Shown: positions 7,897-17,353 of the stretch, piece by piece
Position numbering within the stretch: the first letter of the stretch is position 1
Layout: the number at the start of each line of letters is the position of its first letter
Origin: GCA-2732755 sp965228265
GTDB lineage: Bacteria > Planctomycetota > Phycisphaerae > Phycisphaerales > UBA1924
Direction: 5' to 3'
Assembly: GCA_965228265.1 (NCBI GenBank)
Contig: OZ245804.1
Span: forward strand, 2,542,001-2,606,000
DNA length: 64,000 bases
The notes under the pieces: generated by a model
Databases searched by the model: none
The model's input: the letters and a program-made list of their open reading frames with translations, nothing else
What the model was told of the DNA's origin: nothing
Position numbers and translations under genes: made by a program

Positions 7897-10800
7897 ATGT
7901 CGACAGGTGTGTTCCAGACTGACGAGAACAGACGGTTGCACTCTGTATGGGGTGCGATTCGCGAATTGTGCACCCGAGCGTTGCCGCTGCTCGCTGTAGT
8001 TCTGGCTGTCACGACACGTCACGCCTCGGCTCAGCAGGGCCCTCTCGATCCGGGCGTGACAGTCCGGGTCTACGAGATCGCGCAGGCTCCTGAACGCATC
8101 CCCGTCGTCGCCGAAGGACAAACACCGAACCACGACTCGCTCCGCCCCAGCATCGACATCGGCAATGACGACTTCGGCAATGCGGTCTCACCCTTTGTCA
8201 CGCACGTCATCGGTCAGATCATCATCGACGAAGCCGGTGCGTACGACTTCCGCCTCACCAGCGACGACGGCTCGCGTCTTTCCATCGCCGGCGAGGTTGT
8301 GCTCGATCACGACGGTCGGCACGCGGCGACCTCTGTCGAGGCCCTTGGCATCGAACTTGCCAAAGGTGCGCACGACCTATTCATCGAGCACTTCGACGGC
8401 GGGGGCGGGCGTTCACTCAGGCTCGAGTGGCGCCAATCCGGCAACGACGAGTACAAGATCCTCGACAAAGCGCACCTCCGCACCGAGCAGGACATCACGC
8501 GCGTCACCTCGCCGGGAATCAAACGCATCGAGGGCGGCCGCCGACCGGGCGACAAAGCTCCGCTGATCGACGTGCACCCGGGCTGGACGCTCTCGACGAT
8601 CCGCCCCGAGGGGTACGAGCCCAAGGTGGGCGCGATGACGTTTCTCCCCGACGGACGGCTCGTGATCGGCACGTTCGACCCGCTCCAGCGCGACGAATTC
8701 TCGCTGCCCGATATCGAGAGCAAGGAACCGGACGCGCTCTACGCGATCGGGAATCTGGATGCAGACGACCCGCACGACGTCACCATCACGCGCATCGCGA
8801 GCGATCTTTACGAGCCGATGGGTCTCTGCGTCGTCGATGACGAGCTGTACGTCGCGCACCGACGAGCCGTCGAACGACTGCGCGACAACGACGGCGACGG
8901 CTTCTACGAAACCCACGAGGTCGTGGGCGAGGGCTGGGAGGGCTGGAACTATCACCAGTTCGCGATGGGCCTGATCCACCGTGACGGAAAGCTCTACACC
9001 GCGCTCTCCACGGCGATGGCGCCGCCCGACTGGGAAGGCATGCTGCACAACGCGGGCCCCAACGGCCCGATGCGCGGGTGCCTCATCGAGATCGACATCG
9101 AGACCGGCGACACACGCGTTCTGGCCGGCGGTTTGCGCACACCCAACGGCCTCGGCTGGACGGCCGACGGGGCGATGATCTACCTGGACAACCAGGGCAC
9201 TTGGATGCCGACGAACCAGCTCGTCGAACTGCTACCCCAGCGGTTCTACGGGCATTACAACTGGACGAACTTCGTGCCCAAGCTCGCCGAGCGGTTCCCG
9301 GATGGCGGCATGCCCAGTGCGCTATGTGATTACCCCCGCACACCCGCGACGGTACTCATGGCACAGAACGAGGTGAACAACTCACCCACCCAGCCGCTGG
9401 TTCTCGAAGGCGGCCCCTATGACGGGCAACTGCTCGTCGGTGAATTGACCGCCGGCGGCGTGCGACGGGTGTACCTCGAGCGTGTGGACGGGCAGCTCCA
9501 GGGCTCGCTCTTCCGATTTACGCAGGGGCTCGAATCGGGTGTCAACCGCATGGCGTGGGGGCCGGACGGATCGCTGTACATCGGAGGCATGGGCGCGGGA
9601 GGCAACTGGAACTGGCGCGGCACGCAGTTCGGCTTGCAGCGCCTGACTCCCAATGGCACGCCCGTATTCGAAATGCAGCGCGTCGAAGCCACGCCCACAG
9701 GATTTCGGATCCACTTCACCATGCCCGTCGACACCGCATGGCTGGAAGACACCGCAAACTACGAGGTGATGTCATGGACATACACCCCGACCGAGGAGTA
9801 CGGCGGCCCCAAAGTCGATGAACGCGCGCACAACACTTTGAGCTGCTCCGCCAGCCCGGACGGTCTGAGCGTCGAACTGGATATCGACGATCTCGAAGAA
9901 GGACGCTGTTACCACATCTACACAGACCCCACGAGCACGACCGGCGACGAGATCTGGTCGACCGAGGCGTGGTACACGCTCAACCGCATTCCCCGCGCTG
10001 AACCGATCGCCAACGCAAGCATCACGGGCAGCCCCATCACGCCGGACGCACTCGGTGTGGGCACGCTCCCGCCAGCCGGCGCGGTGACACTCGTTCGCAA
10101 GGGCGTCGCGCCGAGCATGCGGTACGAAGGAAAGAGCTACCCGGCCCGTGTCTGGACACAAGACGACCTGATCGCAAACGACGATTCGATGGCCGTGGGC
10201 GAGGGTTCTGGTGATCTGGTCTCACAGACCGAGTTCGGCGATGCTCGGCTGCACATCGAATGGTTCAGCCCGCCCGGTGGAATGGGTCAATTCGCCGGCA
10301 ACTCGGGCGTGTATCTTCAGGACCGCTACGAGATCCAGGTACTCGGCACGCACGCGGGCGAGGAGCCCCCTGCCATGAACGAAGCCGGTGCGATTTACAA
10401 CATCAAGGCCGCGGATGCGAACGCATCGACCGGCCCGGGCACCTGGCAGGCTTACGACATCTGGTTCCGTGCCCCACGCTTCGACAACGGCAAGAAGATC
10501 GAGGACGCTCGCGTCACCGTCTACTGGAACGGCGAGCTGATCCATAACGACGTCGCACTCCCCCACGGCACAGGCAGCGCCAAAGACAAGGGCGAGTCGC
10601 CAGCCGAGGGACTGGATTTCCAGATCGGTGTGCTGCGCCTGCAGGACCATGTCTCAGCGGCAGAAGGCCCCGTGCGTTACCGCAACGTTTGGATTGCACC
10701 GATCGAAGAAACCCAGTACGAGCCGGGCCACTGGACAGACTTGTTCGACGGAGACCAGGAAAGCGACTGGATGATCCGAGGCGGAAACGCGAAGTATGAA

Positions 10801-11313
10801 CTGACCGACGGCGTGCTGACCGGAACCTCCGTCCCCCACTCACCCAACACTTTCTACACAACCACGCAGACCTTCGACGACTTCGAGCTGATCTACGAAG
10901 TGCTCGACGATCCGCGTCTCAACAGCGGTGTGCAGATCCGCAGCCACGTCATCGGAGGAGCCGACAACCGCTCAGGCGGCTTGCGTGGGTATCAGATCGA
11001 GATCGACCCGAGCGAGCGTGCGTACTCCGCGGGCGTCTACGACGAGGCCCGCCGAGGCTGGCTGCATCCTCTGCACACCGCGCCGTATGCGCGAAGAGCG
11101 TTCAGACCGGAACAGTGGAACGAAATCCGCGTCGTGGCGCAGGGGCCGGTCATCCGAACCTGGATCAACGGCGTCCCCGCGTCCGAGGTCTTTGATGCCG
11201 CCGATGCGGAGGGCCATATCGGATTTCAGGTGCACGATGTGGGCGATCGGTCCGAACCGCTGACGGTCAGATTCCGCAACGCGAGACTCAGGACACTCAC
11301 CCCCGCCCGGTGA
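7897..11313 (+). CDS. Secreted PA14 / beta-propeller / double 3-keto-disaccharide hydrolase (DUF1080) protein
   Basis: Large exported protein of 1138 residues. The ATG at 7897 (TGGAG ten bases upstream) gives a long signal peptide ending TTRHASAQ. Domain order as read: a PA14-like carbohydrate-binding module at about residues 98-180 (YDFRLTSDDGSRLSI, ending SLRLEWR); a glucose/sorbosone-dehydrogenase-like or PQQ-like propeller at about 230-585 (MTFLPDGRLVIGTFD, WGPDGSLYIGGMGAGGNW); an Ig-like linker at about 597-680; then two DUF1080 domains at about 740-935 and 947-1138 (FGDARLHIEWF..NSGVYLQDRYEIQVL; LFDGDQESDWMIRGG..NSGVQIRSH..GYQIEID). DUF1080 proteins in planctomycetes are linked to sugar hydrolysis, including 3-keto-glucosides. 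A propeller oxidase-like part fused to two such domains suggests a bifunctional carbohydrate enzyme, but cofactor residues were not verified. Confidence 0.78.
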   Translation: MSTGVFQTDENRRLHSVWGAIRELCTRALPLLAVVLAVTTRHASAQQGPLDPGVTVRVYEIAQAPERIPVVAEGQTPNHDSLRPSIDIGNDDFGNAVSPFVTHVIGQIIIDEAGAYDFRLTSDDGSRLSIAGEVVLDHDGRHAATSVEALGIELAKGAHDLFIEHFDGGGGRSLRLEWRQSGNDEYKILDKAHLRTEQDITRVTSPGIKRIEGGRRPGDKAPLIDVHPGWTLSTIRPEGYEPKVGAMTFLPDGRLVIGTFDPLQRDEFSLPDIESKEPDALYAIGNLDADDPHDVTITRIASDLYEPMGLCVVDDELYVAHRRAVERLRDNDGDGFYETHEVVGEGWEGWNYHQFAMGLIHRDGKLYTALSTAMAPPDWEGMLHNAGPNGPMRGCLIEIDIETGDTRVLAGGLRTPNGLGWTADGAMIYLDNQGTWMPTNQLVELLPQRFYGHYNWTNFVPKLAERFPDGGMPSALCDYPRTPATVLMAQNEVNNSPTQPLVLEGGPYDGQLLVGELTAGGVRRVYLERVDGQLQGSLFRFTQGLESGVNRMAWGPDGSLYIGGMGAGGNWNWRGTQFGLQRLTPNGTPVFEMQRVEATPTGFRIHFTMPVDTAWLEDTANYEVMSWTYTPTEEYGGPKVDERAHNTLSCSASPDGLSVELDIDDLEEGRCYHIYTDPTSTTGDEIWSTEAWYTLNRIPRAEPIANASITGSPITPDALGVGTLPPAGAVTLVRKGVAPSMRYEGKSYPARVWTQDDLIANDDSMAVGEGSGDLVSQTEFGDARLHIEWFSPPGGMGQFAGNSGVYLQDRYEIQVLGTHAGEEPPAMNEAGAIYNIKAADANASTGPGTWQAYDIWFRAPRFDNGKKIEDARVTVYWNGELIHNDVALPHGTGSAKDKGESPAEGLDFQIGVLRLQDHVSAAEGPVRYRNVWIAPIEETQYEPGHWTDLFDGDQESDWMIRGGNAKYELTDGVLTGTSVPHSPNTFYTTTQTFDDFELIYEVLDDPRLNSGVQIRSHVIGGADNRSGGLRGYQIEIDPSERAYSAGVYDEARRGWLHPLHTAPYARRAFRPEQWNEIRVVAQGPVIRTWINGVPASEVFDAADAEGHIGFQVHDVGDRSEPLTVRFRNARLRTLTPAR

Positions 11314-11567
11314 GCAGTTGCGAAAGAATTGAATCGCGGCAGGCCAAGCAAGGTGCGAACAGAGCCATACTTGCAACCCTGCTCCATCAACGAACAACGC
11401 TGAAATCAGCAGAACGATTGTCGACCGGGTTGGTGCCGATGCAAGGGCCCTGCCCAGATTCCGATGGAGTGAGTCACCAATAAGGTATGCTCTCGGCGCG
11501 CATCCGCGTAACGATATCGCTGCCGATGCGTCCATCCCCGGCATCACGGCACCAAAGGGAATCACTC

Positions 11568-14500
11568 ATGCACACGTTCAATCGTCTCGCGACTCGCTCG
11601 GCCGCTGTCCTTCTGCTCGCCGCAGGCCAATTGGCCGCCGCGCAGGAAACCACCCCGCACGCCGGGATGCTCAGGTACCCCGATGTCAGCAAGTCGCACA
11701 TCGTCTTCAGCTACGCCAACGATCTCTGGATCGTCCCCAAAGACGGCGGCTCCGCGACCAAGCTCTCAAGCCCGGCCGGCTTGGAAGGACTCGCCAAGTT
11801 CAGCCCCGATGGCAACTCGCTCGCCTTCATCGCCAACTACGACGGCGGGAACGACCTCTACACCATGTCCGTCACCGGCGGCGTCCCCAAACGTGTCACG
11901 CACCACCCGTCGGCCGAATGGCTCACCGATTGGACTCCCCAAGGCGAATTGCTCTACTTCATGAACGGGCTCGAAGGGCTCGGCAGGCAGACTGGCATCT
12001 TCACCGTCTCACCAGAAGGCGGCCTGCCCGATCGCGTGCCCGTGCCATACGGCGCGAACGGATCGATGAGCCCCGATGGGAAATGGATCGCCTACACACC
12101 ACACACGCGCGACACACGCACATGGAAACGCTACCGCGGCGGCATGGCGACTGATATCTGGATCTTCAACGTCGAGACCTACGAAAGCCGCAAGATCACC
12201 GATTGGGAAGGCACCGACACCATCCCGATGTGGCACGGATCGAAGGTCTACTACCTCTCCGACAACGGCCCCGAGCACCGCCTCAATATCTGGAGCTACG
12301 ACACCAAGACCAACGAACGCGAGCAGATCACCGACTTCGCCGACTACGACTGCAAATTCCCATCCATCGGGCCGGGCTCACGCGGCGAGGGCGAGATCGT
12401 CTTCCAGAACGGCTCAACCCTCCAGCTCCTGAACCTGCGCTCCAAGCGTTCCAAGGCCATCGAGGTCAGCGTGCCCGGCGATCGTCCAAAGCTGCGTCAC
12501 CGCACGGTCAACGCCGCCGACTACATCGCAGCTGGCGCGATCTCGTCAACCGGCAAGCGCGCCGTCGTCGAAGCTCGGGGCGACATCTGGACGGTTCCCG
12601 CTAAGAACGGCGCCCCACGACAGATCACCGACACCTCCGGCTCCGCCGAGCGCAACCCCGCGTGGAGCCCCGACGGCCGCTGGATCAGCTACTTCTCCGA
12701 CGAATCGGGTGAGTACGAGCTCTACATCACCCAGTCCGACGGCAAGGGCGAGACGCGCAAGCTCACCGACACCGGGCACAACTACTTCTTCGGCACCGCG
12801 TGGTCGCCCGACTCGAAGATGATTCTGGTCACCGACAAGGCCGGCGCTATCACGCTCATCGATGTCGAATCGGGCGAAGCGAAGCAGATCGACCGCGACG
12901 AGTGGGCGAACCAGCCTGCCGTCTCGTGGAGTCACGATTCGCGGTACGTCACCTACAACAAGTCCGAGCCCGAATCGCTCTCATCAGCGATCTGGATCTA
13001 CGAAGTCGAGTCGGGCGAGACGCGCAAAGTCACCAGCGGCTTCTTCAACGACACCAACCCGGTGTTCAGCCAGAAGGGCAACTTCCTCTACTACGTCTCG
13101 AACCGCGAGTTCACAACACCCAAATACGAAGACGTCGGATCGACGTTCATCTACGACCGCACGGGCAAGCTGATCGCCGTGCCTCTGAACAGCGAGATTG
13201 AGAACGCCTGGCTCGTCGAGCCCGATGACGAGACCTGGGAAGACGAGAAAGCCGAAGACGACGAGAACGCGGACAACGCCGAGAATGAAGGCGATGAGGC
13301 CGCGGATGAAGCTGACTCAGCCGAAGATGAGCAGGCCGACGAAGCGGACGAGGCCGAAGACAACGAAGCCGACGAGAGCGAAGAAGGCGACAACCCCGAG
13401 GACAACTTCCTCGTCGATCATCCACTCCACGGCATCTGGGTCGGCAAGGTCAACGGCGTCGGCCAGATCCCCGGCATGACCGAGGACTCCATCGACTTCA
13501 AGATGACCATCCTCGCTCACGCCGACGGCTCATTCTCCGGCACCAGCGAAACGATGGGCGAGTCGTCCGCCTATGACAGCGTCGAGTTCGACGAGGCCAC
13601 AGGCAAGTTCGTCGCCACGCGAGCACAGGGACCGGTGACCTCAAAGGTCGAGGGTACGCTCAGCGGCGAATCGATGTCGGGCACGTGGAGCATTGTCGAG
13701 ATGAGCATCTCCGGGACGTGGGAAGCGACCAAGTCCGATGAGAAGCCCGACCTCTCCGACGTCGAGGAGAGCAGCGAAGAGGCCGAGCCCGTCGAGATCG
13801 ACTTCGAGGGCTTCGAGGCCCGTGGCTTCGAGCTTCCCATTGGCGCTGGCAATTACGGCTCGCTTGTGTCCAACGACAAAGGCCAGCTCATCTACATGAG
13901 CATGAGCGACGCCGGCCCGTCGATCAAACTCTTTGATCCAACCGACGAGGAACCCAGCGAGAAAACCGTGCTGGGCGGCGCCGGGCTTGTTGATATCTCG
14001 GGCGACGGCAAGAAGCTGCTCGTCGCGCAGGGTTCCAACCGATTCGCGATCGTCTCTGCCGCCGCGGGTCAGTCATTCAGTGACGCACTCGACGCCTCGG
14101 GTCTGACCAAGATCGTCAACCCGCGCGAAGAGTGGGAACAGATCTTCACCGACGCCTGGCGTCGTCACCGCGACTTCTTCTACGTCAATAACCTTCACGG
14201 CGTGGACTGGGACGCCATCTACAAGCAGTACCACGCGATGCTCAAGGACGCGGCCAGCCGCGAGGACGTGAGCTTCATCATCGGTGAGATGATCGCCGAA
14301 CTCAACGTCGGGCACGCCTACTACTGGGGCGGCGACGGTGAATCCGCGCCCACCCGCCCCGTCGGCATGCTCGGCGTGGACTACGAAATCGCCACCGAAA
14401 CCGATGACGAGGGCGTGAGCCACACCGCCTACCGCATCGCCGAGATCTACGAGGGCGCCGACTGGGACTCCGACGCGCGCAACCCGCTCAACCAGCTCGG

Positions 14501-15383
14501 CATGGACGTCGACGAGGGCACCTACATCATCGCGGTCAACGGTCGCAAACTCAACACCGACGAGGACCCCTGGGCCGCATTCATCGGCACCGCCGGCAAG
14601 CAAACCACCATCACCTTCGCCGACGCGCTCGTGGGCGACGACGAAACCCGCAACGTCCGCGACTACACCCTCGAGCCGATGGGTTCCGAATCGAACCTGC
14701 GCTACCGCGCGTGGATCGAGCACAACCGCCAGTACGTCGAGGACGCCACCGACGGCAAGGTCGGATACATCTACGTCCCCGACACCGGCGTCAACGGCCA
14801 GAACAACCTCTTCCGCCAGTTCTACGGCCAGATCGGCAAGGATGCGCTCATCATCGACGAACGCTGGAACGGCGGCGGGCAGATCCCGACACGCTTCATC
14901 GAACTGCTCAACCGCCCACGCACCAACTACTGGGCCCGCCGCGACGGCAAAGACTGGCCCTGGCCCTACGACTCGCACCAGGGACCCAAGTGCATGCTCA
15001 TCAACGGCCTCGCAGGCTCAGGCGGCGACATGTTCCCCTGGCTCTTCCGTTACAACGAGCTCGGCAAGCTCATCGGCATGCGAACATGGGGCGGGCTCGT
15101 CGGCATCTCGGGTGTCCCTGGCCTGATCGACGGCGGCTACACCGCGGTCCCCACCTTCGGCTTCTACGAAACCGACGGCACGTGGGGCATCGAAGGCCAC
15201 GGCGTCGAACCCGATATCGAAGTCATCGACGACCCCTCGCAACTCGCACGAGGCAAAGACCCTCAGCTCGACGCAGCGATCGCAGAAATGCTCGCCGAGA
15301 TCGAGAACAACCCGTACACCCCCGCGGCTCGCCCGTCAGACCCCGACCGCTCAGGGATGGGTATCGAGGACAGTGACCGCTAA
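11568..15383 (+). CDS. Tricorn-like S41 protease with an inserted acidic linker and extra domain
   Basis: Exported 1271-residue member of the tricorn protease group, which trims peptides. ATG 11568 follows AAAGGGA; signal peptide MHTFNRLATRSAAVLLLAAGQLAAAQ. The first half has WD40/TolB-type propeller blades (YPDVSKSHIVFSYANDLWIV; WSPDGRWISYFSDESGEYELY). The C-terminal half has the core domain (EEWEQIFTDAWRRHRDFFY), a PDZ-like region (NQLGMDVDEGTYIIAVNG) and the S41 catalytic part with the nucleophile Ser1151 in GSGGDMFPW. Odd: about residues 558-613 form an almost purely acidic, low-complexity stretch, followed by a roughly 100-residue domain (HGIWVGKVNG, SGTSETMGESS, SGTWEATKSD) that looks like a small beta-barrel. 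Both interrupt the propeller region and are not part of the classical archaeal enzyme, which is about 1070 residues. Confidence 0.88.
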   Translation: MHTFNRLATRSAAVLLLAAGQLAAAQETTPHAGMLRYPDVSKSHIVFSYANDLWIVPKDGGSATKLSSPAGLEGLAKFSPDGNSLAFIANYDGGNDLYTMSVTGGVPKRVTHHPSAEWLTDWTPQGELLYFMNGLEGLGRQTGIFTVSPEGGLPDRVPVPYGANGSMSPDGKWIAYTPHTRDTRTWKRYRGGMATDIWIFNVETYESRKITDWEGTDTIPMWHGSKVYYLSDNGPEHRLNIWSYDTKTNEREQITDFADYDCKFPSIGPGSRGEGEIVFQNGSTLQLLNLRSKRSKAIEVSVPGDRPKLRHRTVNAADYIAAGAISSTGKRAVVEARGDIWTVPAKNGAPRQITDTSGSAERNPAWSPDGRWISYFSDESGEYELYITQSDGKGETRKLTDTGHNYFFGTAWSPDSKMILVTDKAGAITLIDVESGEAKQIDRDEWANQPAVSWSHDSRYVTYNKSEPESLSSAIWIYEVESGETRKVTSGFFNDTNPVFSQKGNFLYYVSNREFTTPKYEDVGSTFIYDRTGKLIAVPLNSEIENAWLVEPDDETWEDEKAEDDENADNAENEGDEAADEADSAEDEQADEADEAEDNEADESEEGDNPEDNFLVDHPLHGIWVGKVNGVGQIPGMTEDSIDFKMTILAHADGSFSGTSETMGESSAYDSVEFDEATGKFVATRAQGPVTSKVEGTLSGESMSGTWSIVEMSISGTWEATKSDEKPDLSDVEESSEEAEPVEIDFEGFEARGFELPIGAGNYGSLVSNDKGQLIYMSMSDAGPSIKLFDPTDEEPSEKTVLGGAGLVDISGDGKKLLVAQGSNRFAIVSAAAGQSFSDALDASGLTKIVNPREEWEQIFTDAWRRHRDFFYVNNLHGVDWDAIYKQYHAMLKDAASREDVSFIIGEMIAELNVGHAYYWGGDGESAPTRPVGMLGVDYEIATETDDEGVSHTAYRIAEIYEGADWDSDARNPLNQLGMDVDEGTYIIAVNGRKLNTDEDPWAAFIGTAGKQTTITFADALVGDDETRNVRDYTLEPMGSESNLRYRAWIEHNRQYVEDATDGKVGYIYVPDTGVNGQNNLFRQFYGQIGKDALIIDERWNGGGQIPTRFIELLNRPRTNYWARRDGKDWPWPYDSHQGPKCMLINGLAGSGGDMFPWLFRYNELGKLIGMRTWGGLVGISGVPGLIDGGYTAVPTFGFYETDGTWGIEGHGVEPDIEVIDDPSQLARGKDPQLDAAIAEMLAEIENNPYTPAARPSDPDRSGMGIEDSDR

Positions 15384-15402
15384 TAACACCGCAGAAGCCA
15401 GG

Positions 15403-15432
15403 CACCCTCCGGGCAATCGTGTCCGGAGGGTG
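15403..15432 (+). terminator. Hairpin after the tricorn-like gene
   Basis: A 10-bp perfect inverted repeat, CACCCTCCGG with CCGGAGGGTG and a ten-base loop, 20 bases past the stop. There is no T-run, so termination is likely but not certain. Confidence 0.5.
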
Positions 15433-15511
15433 AATCATGGCGACAAGTTTCAATACTTTCACATGTAAAGACAGCGCACCCGAAGGCCAAGATGATCCGA
15501 GGCCCAGAGAC

Positions 15512-15541
15512 AAGAAAAAGCCCCCTGCATACGCAGGAGGC
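15512..15541 (-). terminator. Probable terminator of the first choice-of-anchor R gene
   Basis: The hairpin GCCCCCTGC/GCAGGAGGC with an ATAC loop has eight of nine pairs. On the minus strand it is followed by TTTTTCTTG. It lies about 40 bases past the stop at 15583. Confidence 0.7.
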
Positions 15542-15582
15542 TTCAGCAATGAAAGTCGGCATGTGCGGCCCTCAGTACGGGT

Positions 15583-16251
15583 TCAACGCCGATGCCGCCG
15601 AGCTGCGACGATCCCACCCGCTCCGAGCAGCGCGAGGGTGCCCGGCACGGGGACCGCAGTGCCGTTGATCGAGTACTGAAATACATTGCCTTGGTAGTCA
15701 CCCGAGAAATCCTGCCAAGGTCCGGCGGTTCCCTCGACCATACGGAAGGAAGCGGCATCATCATCGATGGTCCAGCCAGCCATCGATGTTTCGGCGTTCG
15801 ACCCGGTAGCTCTCCAGCCCATATATTGCCCCGTTAGGTTGGTGATACCGAGCCAGTACGTGGTGTTTGGATCAAGTTCAATCCCAAGTGTCGATTCGAA
15901 CGTCACGTTGGCAATCCCTCCGCCATCAGGAATCGTGGGCATCGTGTCAAAGGTGGCGATCACCGATCCGGGACTCACACCGTCGTCGGCATAGATGTAC
16001 GCCTCATATGTTGCCAAGCCCGATCCGATTCCGTTCGAAAGCTTTGCGGTCACACTCTCCACAACCGACTCGCCTGGCCCGGTCATAAATTTGCTTGCCA
16101 TGACAAAGCGAATCGAATGACCTGAGGTGGAACTGGCTGCCGTAAATGCGCTGCTTGCCTCTAAGTTGCTGACCAAGATATCCGCCGACGCGGCCGGTGC
16201 GAGTGATCCCCCCGCCATCGCGGCCAGGACCATGATTGACTTCGAATTCAT
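15583..16251 (-). CDS. PEP-CTERM protein with choice-of-anchor R-like domain, copy A
   Basis: Exported 222-residue surface protein. The ATG at 16249-16251 is preceded by AAGGAGAGC, and the signal peptide MNSKSIMVLAAMAGGSLAPAASA is typical. The body has the pattern seen in 'choice-of-anchor R' proteins: 'LATYEAYIYADDGVSPGSVIATFD', then 'LGIELDPNTTYWLGI', then a Trp-containing strand. It ends VPVPGTLALLGAGGIVAARRHRR, a PEP-CTERM exosortase signal. Copy B at 16557-17225 is about the same length and clearly homologous; even the roughly 90 bases upstream of the two starts match, so this is a tandem duplication that included the promoter region. Function beyond surface display is unknown. Confidence 0.82.
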   Translation of the reverse strand: MNSKSIMVLAAMAGGSLAPAASADILVSNLEASSAFTAASSTSGHSIRFVMASKFMTGPGESVVESVTAKLSNGIGSGLATYEAYIYADDGVSPGSVIATFDTMPTIPDGGGIANVTFESTLGIELDPNTTYWLGITNLTGQYMGWRATGSNAETSMAGWTIDDDAASFRMVEGTAGPWQDFSGDYQGNVFQYSINGTAVPVPGTLALLGAGGIVAARRHRR

Positions 16252-16556
16252 GATGCTCTCCTTCTCTTTCCCATGTGCGAGCAGACCAACATTCCGGCTC
16301 GCTACCAACTCTGCGAAAACGGCGTACGGCGCGCTCCATATATGAGACAGAAACCCGCAACGCGGCGGAGACATGCATCACGGTCGAGTGTGCAAATGGT
16401 TCGGTACACCGACGATCGTTGGGGTCACCAGGCAATGTGACACCACCTCTCACAGAGAGGTGACATCACACCCAGACCGTCGGTCGGGCATACCCATTCT
16501 GTCTACGCATGGACATTCGTGTTTATAAACACGAACGCGATGCGTTCAGCCCGGAC
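16252..16556. other. Intergenic region between the two tandem PEP-CTERM genes
   Basis: No gene is supported. The first ~90 bases resemble the region upstream of copy B (17226-17310). Further on are a small hairpin, CACCTCT/AGAGGTG at 16444-16462, and the 20-bp palindrome at 16516-16535. Confidence 0.6.
16516..16535. promoter_or_regulatory. Perfect 20-bp AT-rich palindrome
   Basis: The sequence TTCGTGTTTATAAACACGAA is a perfect inverted repeat with no spacer. It lies 22 bases past the stop of copy B and about 265 bases upstream of copy A. It lacks a T-run, so it is more likely a protein-binding site than a terminator, though cruciform or terminator roles cannot be excluded. Confidence 0.5.
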
Positions 16557-17225
16557 CTAGGCACGACGTCGTCGAGACGCAATGATTCCACTCGCTCCGA
16601 GCAGCGCGAGGGTGCCCGGTGCCGGGACCGTGGTACCGTTGATCGAGTACTTGAACACCTTGCCGTTGTAGCTGCCTGAGTAGTCTTCCCACTCCCAACC
16701 GGATGTCCCGTAACGATAGAGGGATGCGGCATCATCATCGATGGTCCATCCTGCCGTCGACGTCTCGGCATCGGAGGCGACAGTCTCCCAGCCCGTATAC
16801 CGCCCCGTTGTGTTGTAGACACCAAACCAATACGTGGTATTCGGATCGAGTGCGATCCCAAGGGTCGAGGCAAAGCTCACACCGACGGTCCCTCCGCCAT
16901 CAGCGATGGTCGGCGTCGTGTCAAAGGTGGCGACCAGCGATCCTGGGCTCACGCCGTCGTGGGTATAGATGTACGCCTCATATGTCGCCAGGCCGAATCC
17001 GCTTGCGTTACGAAGTCTCGCCGTCGCAGACAAGACAACCGACGCATCGGCTCCGGTGACGAACTGGCTTGCATAGATGGGATTGTACGTTTGGTTACTG
17101 GTGGAGCTGGTCGCCGTAAAGGTGCTGCTTGAACCCATGTTGCTGACCAGAACGTCCGCAGACGCGGCCGGTGCGAGTAAAGCGCCGGCCAGCGCTGCGA
17201 GGACAATGGTTGAATTCGATTTCAC
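16557..17225 (-). CDS. PEP-CTERM protein with choice-of-anchor R-like domain, copy B
   Basis: Exported 222-residue paralogue of the protein at 15583-16251. The start is a GTG at 17223-17225, well placed behind AAGGAGAGCACT; the signal peptide is MKSNSTIVLAALAGALLAPAASA. The same blocks are present: 'LATYEAYIYTHDGVSPGSLVATFD', 'LGIALDPNTTYWFGV', a MAGW/TAGWTIDDDAAS-type segment, and a C-terminal VPAPGTLALLGASG..ASRRRRA exosortase signal. The final residue pattern differs from copy A, which is common between recent paralogues. The gene is upstream of copy A on the same strand; the 305-base gap makes independent promoters likely. Function unknown. Confidence 0.82.
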   Translation of the reverse strand: MKSNSTIVLAALAGALLAPAASADVLVSNMGSSSTFTATSSTSNQTYNPIYASQFVTGADASVVLSATARLRNASGFGLATYEAYIYTHDGVSPGSLVATFDTTPTIADGGGTVGVSFASTLGIALDPNTTYWFGVYNTTGRYTGWETVASDAETSTAGWTIDDDAASLYRYGTSGWEWEDYSGSYNGKVFKYSINGTTVPAPGTLALLGASGIIASRRRRA

Positions 17226-17353
17226 AGTGCTCTCCTTCTCTTCTCATGGCGCGAGCGCGTAAACATTTCGGCTCGCTACCCACACTGCGGAACCAGCGCC
17301 CCGCGCGCTCCTTGAAAGTGAGCAAAATGATCAATATCCGCCCTGCGGGATCT

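Noticed and set aside
13240..13405. Simple-sequence repeat or CRISPR-like array
   Set aside because: The repetitive DNA codes for the acidic Asp/Glu/Ala tract in frame within the protease. There are no regular direct repeats with spacers.
14073..14978. A 301-codon minus-strand frame rich in Val, Gly and Asp
   Set aside because: It is antisense to the catalytic half of the tricorn-like protease and has no recognisable motif.
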